A program made the position numbers and the translations under genes. DNA of 64,000 nt, from positions 1-64,000 of the forward strand of contig JBJLFR010000018.1 of NCBI GenBank assembly GCA_045565285.1, read 5' to 3'. Each line of letters begins with the position of its first letter. The stretch's first letter is position 1. Source of the DNA: CACIIZ01 sp045565285 (lineage in GTDB: Bacteria; Pseudomonadota; Alphaproteobacteria; Rhodobacterales; Rhodobacteraceae). The notes beneath the pieces were generated by a model. It searched no databases. It was not told the DNA's origin and saw nothing but the letters and a program-made list of their open reading frames with translations. Positions 1-8,292 of this stretch are shown piece after piece.

Positions 1-26
1 CTTTTACTAGACTGAAAAATTTTCAT
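1..26 (-). CDS. livM: Branched-chain amino acid ABC transporter permease LivM (first codons only)
   Basis: An ATG on the minus strand at 26-24 overlaps the TGA stop of livH (ATGA overlap) and starts a frame reading MKIFQSSK before the window ends. A second LivM-type permease is the expected partner of LivH and is absent from the rest of the cluster, so this start is most likely livM. Only eight residues are visible, so the identity rests on overlap and operon logic, not on sequence similarity. Confidence 0.5.
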
Positions 27-922
27 ACTTTATCACCTTTTTCTTTCTGGGGAGATAAAATACCCTCGGGTCTCCATACTAGTATAATTGCAATAATAGC
101 AAAAACAAAAGCATCTTTCATTCCTCCATATTTCTGAGGAAGTATAACTAACATACCCACTTCTAGAGCACCTAGAAGAAACCCTCCTAATACTGCACCA
201 GTAAGACTACCAAAACCTCCTACAACACAAGCGACAAATGCTTTCAAGACAGGATTAAAGCCAAGTGTAGGATCAACGGCCCCTCTTCTGGCTATGATAA
301 AAATTGAGGCAATACCTGCTAGCAAACCTGAAATTGCAAATGCAGTTGCAATAACTCTATTAGCTCTAATTCCCATAAGTCTTACCATTTCAAAATCTAA
401 GGATGCTGCTCTCATTGCAATACCCAGAAAGCTTCTTTTAAGAAATAAGACTAAAAAAAAGATAGCAAGCAAAGTAGCTATAGTTTCAAATATTTGTAAA
501 GAGGAAATACGAATTGAGCCTAATTTTATTGGCCAATCTAAGAAATACATTGAAGTAACAGCTATTGGTCGAGGAGATACAAGTAATAGAAATAAATTTT
601 GCAGAATAAGACTAACTCCAAAGGCAGTAAGCAGTCCTGTTGTTGCATTAGCATACCTTACAGGTCTAAATGCAATCCTCTCTAAAAAAACAGCCATTAT
701 GACAGTAGCAAATATTGCTCCCACAATTATTATAATTGGATTCTTAAAAGCAATAGCTGCCATAACCATCATTGAATATCCACCTATAGCTATAACTTCT
801 CCATGTGCAAAATTAACTAATCCCATAATAGAAAAAACAATAGCTAAACCTAATGCAATCAAGGCATACTCTGCACCAAAACTTAAGGCATTTAATGATT
901 GTTGAACAACATAATCAATCAA
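23..922 (-). CDS. livH: Branched-chain amino acid ABC transporter permease LivH
   Basis: Inner-membrane permease of a Liv-type (HAAT family) amino acid or amide importer. The 299 residues are almost entirely hydrophobic helices, with the LivH hallmarks GLVNFAHGE near residue 35 and a GGFGSLTGAVLGG segment near residue 235. The start is a TTG whose last two bases overlap the TGA of livF (TTGA), which indicates translational coupling. It would pair with LivM off the left edge, the two ATPases and the binding protein. Liv-type systems carry many substrates besides leucine, isoleucine and valine (amides, urea, polyol-like amines), so the substrate is open. Confidence 0.92.
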   Translation of the reverse strand: MIDYVVQQSLNALSFGAEYALIALGLAIVFSIMGLVNFAHGEVIAIGGYSMMVMAAIAFKNPIIIIVGAIFATVIMAVFLERIAFRPVRYANATTGLLTAFGVSLILQNLFLLLVSPRPIAVTSMYFLDWPIKLGSIRISSLQIFETIATLLAIFFLVLFLKRSFLGIAMRAASLDFEMVRLMGIRANRVIATAFAISGLLAGIASIFIIARRGAVDPTLGFNPVLKAFVACVVGGFGSLTGAVLGGFLLGALEVGMLVILPQKYGGMKDAFVFAIIAIILVWRPEGILSPQKEKGDKV

Positions 923-1626
923 TTTTCAACACCTGTTAAAGATGACATTAAATCACCCTTTTCCAAAATTTCAGCCCTATTACCATGCGCGACTATATTT
1001 CCACTATTGAGTATATAGCTGTAATCTGCCAATTTAAGGGCCTCAGTAGCATTTTGTTCCACTAATAAAATAGTAATACCCTTAGCTTTTAATTTTTCTA
1101 TTAATTCAAAAACTTTTTTAGTTATCAAAGGAGCCAAACCAAGACTTGGTTCGTCTAATAAAAGTATCTTTGGATTACCCATTAGTGCCCTTGCAATTGT
1201 TAACATTTGCTGTTCACCACCCGATAAGGTTCCAGCCGATTGATCTTTTCTTTCTTTTAGAATTGGGAAAATATTAAACCAGTTTTCTATTTCATTATCA
1301 GCAACTTCTCTATCCTTTCTTATCGCAGATCCTAAATAAAGGTTTTCAAAGACGGAGAGATTACTAAAAACGCGCCTACCTTCTGGTGCTATAGAAATAC
1401 CAAGTTTTATTCTCTCTTCAGTTTGTATTTTACTAATATCTTGATTGCAGAAATTAACTGCACCTGTAGAATTAACAGTTCCTAATATTGAAGATATTGT
1501 TGAAGTCTTACCAGCACCATTTGGTCCTAATAATGCAACACAACTTCCTTCTTCTATGGTAAAATTAATGTTATGAACAACTTTAATTTTACCATAAAAA
1601 ACACTTAAATCATTAACAATTAACAA
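919..1626 (-). CDS. livF: Branched-chain amino acid ABC transporter ATP-binding protein LivF
   Basis: Cytoplasmic ATPase of the Liv importer, 235 residues, the usual LivF length. It shows a Walker A (LGPNGAGKTS) near residue 35, an ABC signature (LSGGEQQ) near 135 and a Walker B (ILLLDEPSLGLAP) near 155. It lies between the binding-protein gene and livH, overlaps livH by four bases, and is separated from the binding-protein gene by a strong palindrome that may lower its expression. Confidence 0.93.
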   Translation of the reverse strand: MLIVNDLSVFYGKIKVVHNINFTIEEGSCVALLGPNGAGKTSTISSILGTVNSTGAVNFCNQDISKIQTEERIKLGISIAPEGRRVFSNLSVFENLYLGSAIRKDREVADNEIENWFNIFPILKERKDQSAGTLSGGEQQMLTIARALMGNPKILLLDEPSLGLAPLITKKVFELIEKLKAKGITILLVEQNATEALKLADYSYILNSGNIVAHGNRAEILEKGDLMSSLTGVEN

Positions 1627-1639
1627 CTTTTAATTCCTT

Positions 1640-1667
1640 AAACAGTAGTGCTTAAGCACTACTGTTT
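1640..1667 (-). terminator. Perfect 28-base palindrome between livK and livF
   Basis: AAACAGTAGTGC and GCACTACTGTTT arms surround a TTAA loop, giving a 12-base-pair stem, by far the strongest hairpin seen in this AT-rich window. It lies after the binding-protein stop and before the livF start, and A/T runs flank it on both sides. Binding-protein genes of ABC importers often carry such a hairpin downstream to stabilise their message or partly terminate transcription. It could instead be a dyad site for a protein. Confidence 0.7.
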
Positions 1668-1683
1668 TAATAATATAATTTGG

Positions 1684-2841
1684 TTATTTCCAGTTAGGTA
1701 CAAAGCTAGGAATAGTGTTAGAGAGAAGTACCCTTACTCCGTTTTTAAATCCAATTACAGGCACTGTTCTTTCAGCATGAGATTTATTGTTTTTGAATGA
1801 AACTGACTCTACTGTTCTTACAGGAATACTATCAGCAGCTCTTAGTGCTTCTCTAATGGCTACAGGATCAGTTCCACCTGTTTTTTCCACTGCATAAGCC
1901 AAAGCCATTATTACATCAGCTCCCAAAGAAGGAAACATTCCATCTACAGGCATACCTAAAGCTTTACATTCCGCTTGAAATGCTTGCATCGCACTACCTG
2001 GTTGAGAAGGTGCAAGTGTCCCAAAAGCTACTTTATCTAATATTGATTTATCACTATCTGCAACAGAGTCTAGAGAGGGATCGTCCAGTCCATCAGAACC
2101 AAAAACCCACGCGTCTATACCTGCAGCCTTCATCTGTCTGACCAAAACACCCACATCTGGCATAATTGAAGAAATATAAACTGCATCAGGTGAAGTAGAT
2201 AGTTTTTTCATCTCAGCAATCTGTGGTGACCAATCACTTGTAGGTATGCTAAAATTCATTTTTGAGAGAACTTTACCACCACCATTTTCAATAACTTCTC
2301 CAAACCATAAAGGTGTTTTTGCAGACCATGATCCCCCATCATCTGAGGTTAACAAGACTACATTTTTTACACCTTCTGATAGTGCATATTCAGCAGCTGC
2401 AGCAGCTGTAAATGGATCAGGAGAAACATTTGATATAAAATTATCTACTATTCCAGTGTGCATCTCAACTTGAGTACTTTGAGCTTGTAGGATAGTCACT
2501 CCATAACCTGCTGCAATTTGTGCAACTGGTATCATGGTATCTGAAAAAGGTATTGTTCCTATTGCAACTACGCCTTGATCTAAAAATTTCTCAGTAAGTG
2601 AAATGGCTGTTTGAGTATCAGTTCCTGTATCTTGTACTAATAATTCAAATTTTTTTCCGTTTACACCTCCATTATTATTGATAATTTCGGCCATACATTT
2701 TGCACCCTGAATTTCAGCATAAGGTGCATATTCTCCTGTTAATGGTACTGGGAAACCTACTTTTATGGTATCAGCAAAAACAGGAAGAACAATAAATGAA
2801 GCAAAAACAGGTATTACTATATTTTTATAAAAAGGTTTCAT
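1684..2841 (-). CDS. livK: Branched-chain amino acid-type ABC transporter substrate-binding protein
   Basis: Periplasmic ligand receptor of the importer (type I fold, peripheral-binding-protein family 6). An N-terminal hydrophobic signal peptide ends near VFA-DT, followed by the typical opening IKVGFPVPLTGEYAPYA and the GGVNGKKFELLVQD segment. An upstream in-frame start at 2859 exists, but AGGAG sits six bases before the ATG at 2841, so that start is preferred (385 residues). Placement between the two ATPase genes is unusual but seen in Liv clusters. The ligand cannot be read from sequence; the neighbouring amine-metabolism genes hint at an amine or amide. Confidence 0.88.
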   Translation of the reverse strand: MKPFYKNIVIPVFASFIVLPVFADTIKVGFPVPLTGEYAPYAEIQGAKCMAEIINNNGGVNGKKFELLVQDTGTDTQTAISLTEKFLDQGVVAIGTIPFSDTMIPVAQIAAGYGVTILQAQSTQVEMHTGIVDNFISNVSPDPFTAAAAAEYALSEGVKNVVLLTSDDGGSWSAKTPLWFGEVIENGGGKVLSKMNFSIPTSDWSPQIAEMKKLSTSPDAVYISSIMPDVGVLVRQMKAAGIDAWVFGSDGLDDPSLDSVADSDKSILDKVAFGTLAPSQPGSAMQAFQAECKALGMPVDGMFPSLGADVIMALAYAVEKTGGTDPVAIREALRAADSIPVRTVESVSFKNNKSHAERTVPVIGFKNGVRVLLSNTIPSFVPNWK

Positions 2842-2911
2842 TAATTTTCTCCTAAACAAATATTTAATTATTATTATCAGTAGTAGTAGTATTTTTAATA
2901 TTAGTATTATA

Positions 2912-3619
2912 TTAATGCCCGATATAAGCTTCTTTTACTTTTTTATTATTTGAAATCTCATTTGGTTTTCCTGTTGCAATAACCTCACCCATATTCATTA
3001 CAGTTATTTTATCGCAAACCCCCATAATAAACTTTAAATCATGATCAATTACTATGATAGAACAAGCTATATTATTTTGAACCCATTTTAACGAATTAGA
3101 TAATTCTTTTGTTTCATTTTCATTCATTCCTGCAGCAGGTTCATCTAATAAAAGTACTAATGGATTTAAAGCCAAAGCTCTTACAATTTCTAATCTTCTC
3201 AGATGTCCATAGGACAGTTCTTCAGAGGCTAAATCTAATTTATCGTCTAGATCAAAAATATTAATTATTTCATCCAGATCAAAATTGATCTTTCTAGAAG
3301 AATAATCTGCAGAAATTGAAGCTACTTCAATATTTTGTGCAACTGAAAGATTTGGATAAATTCTTAAGTTTTGAAATGTTCTAGCTAAACCTAATCTTGC
3401 CCTTTCATAAGGTCTTTGAGAAGTAATATTTAAATTAGAAAGATATATTCGTCCTTCATCAGGTGTGAGCAACCCTGTTATCAAATTAATCAAAGTTGAT
3501 TTGCCTGCTCCATTAGGTCCTATCAGACCTAATACATCTCCGTCGCTTATTTCTAAACTAACTTCAGAAACAGCTTTAACACCACCAAATTTTTTTGAAA
3601 TACTATCTAATCTCAACAT
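2912..3619 (-). CDS. livG: Branched-chain amino acid ABC transporter ATP-binding protein LivG
   Basis: Second ATPase of the Liv importer, 235 residues. It has a Walker A (IGPNGAGKST) near residue 34, a Q-loop region with the LivG-typical RTFQNLRIYPNLSV, a signature LSYGHLRRLEI (variant of LSGGQ, normal for LivG), a Walker B LLLDEPAAGMN and the switch histidine in VIDHDLKFIM. It is the first gene of the minus-strand liv operon and is divergent from the glutamine-synthetase-like gene. Confidence 0.92.
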   Translation of the reverse strand: MLRLDSISKKFGGVKAVSEVSLEISDGDVLGLIGPNGAGKSTLINLITGLLTPDEGRIYLSNLNITSQRPYERARLGLARTFQNLRIYPNLSVAQNIEVASISADYSSRKINFDLDEIINIFDLDDKLDLASEELSYGHLRRLEIVRALALNPLVLLLDEPAAGMNENETKELSNSLKWVQNNIACSIIVIDHDLKFIMGVCDKITVMNMGEVIATGKPNEISNNKKVKEAYIGH

Positions 3620-3701
3620 TTAATTTAACAATTCATAATAACATACATATTGATGTTGATTATAAAAATCACACCAAGTACAATCTAGGGTAGTTTAATT
3701 A

Positions 3702-3714
3702 TTACGCTACGTAA
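3702..3714. promoter_or_regulatory. Short palindrome just upstream of the glutamine-synthetase-like gene
   Basis: TTACG-CTA-CGTAA is an inverted repeat ending 11 bases before the ATG at 3726, in the divergent region between livG and the ligase gene. No good Shine-Dalgarno sequence is visible between it and the start. A repressor bound here could control the ligase and perhaps livG. This is inference; such a short repeat can arise by chance. Confidence 0.3.
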
Positions 3715-3725
3715 AGAAACAAATT

Positions 3726-5048
3726 ATGAATAAAATTAATTCTGATCATCAAATATTTTTTGGATGCTCTGATTTTTCTGGTCTTTTTAGAGGCCGTGCA
3801 ATTAGTTCTAAAGACTATTTAAATAAAATTCCTACTGGTTGTGGTTGGGTACCTGCGGATCAATCACTTACCCCCTTTGGCGAAATTGGGCCTAATAACC
3901 CTTTTGGTTCAACAGGAGATCTTCGTCTTATTCCTGACAAATCAGCAGAATATAAAATCAATAAAAAAGAGTTGGGTTCACCATTTCATTTTTTTATAAG
4001 TGATATAAAAACTCTTGATGGTAATCCCTGGGAATGTTGTGCACGAAATTATCTCAAACAAGGCATAAAAAAGCTTTATGATTTTTATGGTATTAAACTT
4101 ATGGTTGGATTTGAACATGAATTTACGATTATTGACCATGATGAAATTCCTGAACCAGTTTTTTCAATGCGAGCTTTTAGAAAAGAAGCCCAATTTATAG
4201 ACACACTAGCTTGCTATATGTCAGAAGCCAATATTGGTGTAGATAATTATCTTCCTGAATATGGAATTAATCAGTTTGAAATTCCCACTTCACCTAAATT
4301 AGCATTAAAAGCAGCAGATGATGCTGTTGCATTAAGAGAAATACTTAAAGAAGTAGCTAGACATTGTGAAAAAAAAATATCGTTATCCCCTAAAATTAGT
4401 CCTAATTCTGTAGGAAATGGTGTTCACATCCATTTATCACTGTTAGATAAAAATAATAGAGATATAAGCCAAGATATAAAAAACAAAGGTAAATTGGGTA
4501 AAGATTTTTCATCTTTTTGTGCAGGGATATTAAATCATATTAATTGTGTAACTACACTAAGTGCACCGTCAACAGTATCTTATCTAAGACTGTTACCACA
4601 CAATTGGTCAGCAAGTTACAACACAATAAGTATGCAAGATAGAGAAGCAGCAATTAGATTATGTCCAGAATTTTATTTCAATAGAAAAAAAATTGGATCA
4701 TTTCATGCTGAAATAAGAGTGGGGGATGCAACATCCTCCCCTTACCTACACTTAGGTTCTATCATTCATGCTGGATTAATTGGACTAGAAAATAAACTGA
4801 AAATCAAAAATTTAACCAGTAAAGATCCAAGCCTGATGAAAGAAAAAGAACAAAAAAAGTTAGGAATTAAACGTTTGCCTAAAAGCCTAAATGAAGCAAT
4901 AAACTCTTTATCATCTGACAAAATATTTAAAAAGTCAGCTGGCAAATTATTTTGGGATTGTTACGAAGATATGCGAAAAACTGAACTTAAAATGACTAAA
5001 AAAATGACTAAAATTGAAATTTGTAAAGCTTTTAACTCAGTTTTTTAA
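3726..5048 (+). CDS. Glutamine synthetase family protein (probable gamma-glutamyl-amine ligase)
   Basis: ATP-dependent ligase of the glutamine synthetase fold, 440 residues. Visible are the metal and glutamate-binding GFEHEF (E130, E132), the NGVHIHLS loop (H234, H236) and a late EIRVGDATSSPYL segment matching the RIP-type active-site strand of the non-canonical GS group (PuuA, FluG, GlnT, methylglutamate-synthase-like) rather than housekeeping GlnA. Those relatives join glutamate to amines such as putrescine, ethanolamine or methylamine. It faces a fused kinase/aminotransferase gene with a 12-base convergent overlap and sits beside a Liv importer, which fits gamma-glutamylation of an imported amine. 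The actual substrate is unknown. Confidence 0.82.
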   Translation: MNKINSDHQIFFGCSDFSGLFRGRAISSKDYLNKIPTGCGWVPADQSLTPFGEIGPNNPFGSTGDLRLIPDKSAEYKINKKELGSPFHFFISDIKTLDGNPWECCARNYLKQGIKKLYDFYGIKLMVGFEHEFTIIDHDEIPEPVFSMRAFRKEAQFIDTLACYMSEANIGVDNYLPEYGINQFEIPTSPKLALKAADDAVALREILKEVARHCEKKISLSPKISPNSVGNGVHIHLSLLDKNNRDISQDIKNKGKLGKDFSSFCAGILNHINCVTTLSAPSTVSYLRLLPHNWSASYNTISMQDREAAIRLCPEFYFNRKKIGSFHAEIRVGDATSSPYLHLGSIIHAGLIGLENKLKIKNLTSKDPSLMKEKEQKKLGIKRLPKSLNEAINSLSSDKIFKKSAGKLFWDCYEDMRKTELKMTKKMTKIEICKAFNSVF

Positions 5049-8000
5049 TTGTAAGTTTAAACAAGTTTCATTTAACAATTCTGAAAAATTTCTTATAAAA
5101 GTGTCTACATCCTCTTTATTAAGACATAAAGGAGGCCTTATTTTTAATACATTTTCAGAAGGACCCTCTAATCCTATTAAGATATTTTTCTCTCTGAATC
5201 TATTACATATGTAATCTGCTTCTAATATACCAGGCTCTTTAGTTACAATATTATTTACTATCTCTACCCCTAAGAAAAGACCTAGACCTCTAATATCACC
5301 GATAATTGGAAATTTTAATTTAAGTTTATGCAATTCTTTTATTAAAATATTTCCCATCTTTTTTGCATTAAGTTTTAAATTTTCATCATCAACTATTTTT
5401 AGAACCTCATTTGCTATTGAACAAGAAAGATCTGATCCTCCAAATGTAGAGAAGAATTCAATACCATTATCAAATGACTTTGCAATTTTATTAGTTGTAA
5501 TTACCACTCCAATTGGGTGACCGTTTCCTATAGGTTTACCCAAGACAATAATGTCAGGATCAACTTTTTGTTGCTCAAATCCAAAGTAAAAATCGCCCAA
5601 TCGACCTAGACCCGTTTGAACTTCGTCAGCTATACAAAGTCCACCACCCTTTTTTACTTTTTTATAAATATAGCTCATGATACCATCTTGAGGTATTATT
5701 TGACCAGCAACACTAGGAAAGGTTTCTGAAATAAAACCTGCAATTCCAATTTTTTTTGATTTCAGTTTCTTCAATATTTCATCTATTTGATATTTGGGAT
5801 TAATTGCTCTATATGGATCAGGACAGTCCATTACATGCACCCACTGTTTTTTACCAATTCCATTTGGTTTATTAAATTTATATGGAGAAACTTCCAAAAC
5901 ACCATTTGTATTGCCATGATACCCATTATCAAAAGTGATGAAATCTTTATAACCGGTGTAATTTTTAGCAAGACGTAGTGCCAATTCATTTGCTTCAGAA
6001 CCTGAATTCACTAAAAAAACAGCACTAAATTTTTTTGAAAACTTAGATAATATATTTTCTGATATTTCTTTTTGAATTGGATGCAAATATCTTGTATTTG
6101 AATTAATTAATTTTAATTGATTATATACTAATTTTGCTATTCTTGGATGAGAATGACCTACATGAGGTACATTATTATAAAAATCTAAAAAACAGTTTCC
6201 ATTTTCATCAAATAAATAGTTTTTATAACCTCTCATTAATGTAATTGGCTTTTTATAGCTAATTTTTAGGTTACCTGAATAATGGTTTTTACGATTTTGA
6301 ACTAGTACTTTTTTTTCTATTCCATCAAATTTAATTTTTATTGGATTTATACCTAAAAAAGGAGCAGGATTAGGACAATATTTTTCCCAAAATTTTATAT
6401 CTTTTGGATAACATACACCAGGCCAATTCTTTCCTAGCCCAAGCCCTAGAGAAAGTTGAATATGTAAATGTGGTTCCCATCCACCATTTAATTTAGAATT
6501 TCCAATTTTTCCAAGTTTTTTTCCTTTTTTAACCTTTTGGCCTACTTTTAAATTTATAGAATTAGGATCCAAATGACCGAAAAGGGAAAAAAAATAAGAT
6601 CCTTTTTTTGTATAATGTTTTAAGACTATAAATCCTCCATAATCAAGCCTTTCTTGGCAATTATCTACCAAAACTACTTCACCATAATCTGGACAAAAAA
6701 CGTTTGTATTTTTTTCACAGAAAACGTCTACTCCAAGATGGATTGTCCTACGATTTGAATTTTTATCTTTACTCTCAAAAAAGTTTTCTGACGTATAAAT
6801 TAATCTTGGTTCTAAATATTTACCTAAATAAATTTCATCCTTATTTTTTTTGTGATCTAAACCAGTTAAATTTAAAGCTTCACTGTCTTTTATATAATAA
6901 GGATCTTCTGGGATTGAACAGTTTTGGGGGTCTAAATTTATTACTCTAGAGTTACTTAAATCACCATTGATTGCTGGAAAAAAATTATTTGTTTTTGAAT
7001 TTAAAAATTTTTCTATATCCTCAGAAGACTTCAAAGCTGAAAATCCACAAATATCTCTAAATCTTGCCGTAATAAAGTCTTTATTTTCTTTCATATTCAA
7101 CAAAAAATTTTTTGTATCATTTTGAGATATTATTACATAAGGGTCTGTAGGTTTTTTTTTAAACATCACTACAGAGTTCACATAACTTACAGCAATTCTT
7201 ACCATTATTAATGTATAGAGAATATCTAGCTCAGTCTCAGAAATAGAGTTAACTTCATGATAACCCATCAAAAAATGAAGCTGTTTATCTAACCCAACAT
7301 CAGGTAAAATCATCAGATAAGAGGAGCAAATAGCAATATTACAAATTCTAGGACAAAACGATAAATCACCAAAATCTAATATAGCACTGATTTCAGGAGG
7401 GTTTCCTAGGCTATGTTTAACCAATAAATTTTGATCATTTAAGTCATTATGTATCCAATATGGTTTCAATTTTTGTAATACACTAGCTATTCCTTTAAAA
7501 TCTTTTAAGATTTCAATTAATGTATTTTTAATTTTGAGATCTTTAATTTCAGAAAAATGGTTTTCAATCCAAAAGGGTTTTGTCATATTCCATTTATTTT
7601 CTGGAATAGTTAAATTCTTCCTAAACCGTTCTGACAAATGATCTAAGGCACCAACTTTTTTTCCTAAATCCAACATCAATTCATTTGTTTTTGGACTAAA
7701 AGCCGAAAAAAGTTCCCCTTCTATCTTTTGAACAATCCATACATATCTTTCACTCTCATTTTCATCTTTGAGTATTTCAAAATCATTCCCTTTTATAGAT
7801 TTATAAATCTTGGGTATTGGAAAGGATGTTTCAGACTTATCTATAAATTTTAAAAAGACTATTTGACCCTCCAAAAAATCCTTTTGACAAGAATTTCTCA
7901 TTATTTTAATGATAAATTTGTTATTTTTTTTATCACTTACTTCAAAATTAGTGTCAAACTCTGAATTTAATTTTTTAAAATTGCCACTTATTTTCCAAAA

Positions 8001-8066
8001 TTTAGGAATAAGTTTCTCCCAATGCAAAAAATCATTTTTTCTACTCTTTGGTGATTTTTTTTCCAT
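5037..8066 (-). CDS. Triple fusion: APH-type kinase, M23 peptidase, class III PLP aminotransferase or phospho-lyase
   Basis: A 1009-residue fusion. Residues about 1-340 are an aminoglycoside-phosphotransferase/homoserine-kinase fold, with the catalytic loop H206-x-D208 and N213 and the metal-binding DFGD at 231-234. Residues about 430-560 are an M23 (LytM) domain with H443, D447, H498 and H533/H535, so the zinc ligands look intact. Residues about 600-1009 are a class III aminotransferase with GSEAN, D814 (DEVQ) and the PLP lysine K844. In vertebrates, APH-fold hydroxylysine kinase acts before PLP ammonio-phospholyases (PHYKPL and ETNPPL) of this class III branch, so a kinase-plus-phospholyase pair acting on an amino alcohol is a reasonable inference. 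The peptidase domain in the middle is unexplained. No signal peptide is seen, so the protein is probably cytoplasmic. Confidence 0.88.
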   Translation of the reverse strand: MEKKSPKSRKNDFLHWEKLIPKFWKISGNFKKLNSEFDTNFEVSDKKNNKFIIKIMRNSCQKDFLEGQIVFLKFIDKSETSFPIPKIYKSIKGNDFEILKDENESERYVWIVQKIEGELFSAFSPKTNELMLDLGKKVGALDHLSERFRKNLTIPENKWNMTKPFWIENHFSEIKDLKIKNTLIEILKDFKGIASVLQKLKPYWIHNDLNDQNLLVKHSLGNPPEISAILDFGDLSFCPRICNIAICSSYLMILPDVGLDKQLHFLMGYHEVNSISETELDILYTLIMVRIAVSYVNSVVMFKKKPTDPYVIISQNDTKNFLLNMKENKDFITARFRDICGFSALKSSEDIEKFLNSKTNNFFPAINGDLSNSRVINLDPQNCSIPEDPYYIKDSEALNLTGLDHKKNKDEIYLGKYLEPRLIYTSENFFESKDKNSNRRTIHLGVDVFCEKNTNVFCPDYGEVVLVDNCQERLDYGGFIVLKHYTKKGSYFFSLFGHLDPNSINLKVGQKVKKGKKLGKIGNSKLNGGWEPHLHIQLSLGLGLGKNWPGVCYPKDIKFWEKYCPNPAPFLGINPIKIKFDGIEKKVLVQNRKNHYSGNLKISYKKPITLMRGYKNYLFDENGNCFLDFYNNVPHVGHSHPRIAKLVYNQLKLINSNTRYLHPIQKEISENILSKFSKKFSAVFLVNSGSEANELALRLAKNYTGYKDFITFDNGYHGNTNGVLEVSPYKFNKPNGIGKKQWVHVMDCPDPYRAINPKYQIDEILKKLKSKKIGIAGFISETFPSVAGQIIPQDGIMSYIYKKVKKGGGLCIADEVQTGLGRLGDFYFGFEQQKVDPDIIVLGKPIGNGHPIGVVITTNKIAKSFDNGIEFFSTFGGSDLSCSIANEVLKIVDDENLKLNAKKMGNILIKELHKLKLKFPIIGDIRGLGLFLGVEIVNNIVTKEPGILEADYICNRFREKNILIGLEGPSENVLKIRPPLCLNKEDVDTFIRNFSELLNETCLNLQLKN

Positions 8067-8194
8067 GTTATTAGTAATTCCTAAATTTTTGTTTAATAGG
8101 TATATGATTTAATTCTAATTTAATTATATACTAGACTTAATTAAAAAAAGTAAATATTTGCTTGGTTAATTAATTAAGATAAAAAATTATGTAA

Positions 8195-8215
8195 TCTACT
8201 AATAACTTTAGTAGA
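8195..8215. promoter_or_regulatory. Dyad symmetric element in the divergent region before the exported-protein gene
   Basis: Arms TCTACTAA and TTAGTAGA are separated by five bases (TAACT). The repeat lies between the start of the fusion gene at 8066 and the start of the exported-protein gene at 8293, where promoters for both must lie. It could be an operator or a transcribed hairpin. No run of T follows directly, so a terminator is less likely. Confidence 0.4.
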
Positions 8216-8292
8216 GGTTGGCTTTATTCTTGCAAATATCTTTAATTAATTTGTAAAAGATTATCATGATTTTTTTTTATTATAAATTCTAT

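Noticed and set aside
294..905. A 203-codon open frame on the plus strand.
   Set aside because: It is fully antisense to livH, whose hydrophobic codons leave the opposite strand free of stops; no ribosome site or family features.
2870..2905. Run of TAG/TTA trinucleotide repeats between livG and livK.
   Set aside because: Short, imperfect and typical of low-complexity AT spacers; no evidence of a functional repeat.
3726..5048. Housekeeping glutamine synthetase GlnA.
   Set aside because: The motif spacing and the C-terminal active-site strand fit the gamma-glutamyl-amine ligase group better, and no nitrogen-regulatory neighbour such as glnB is present.
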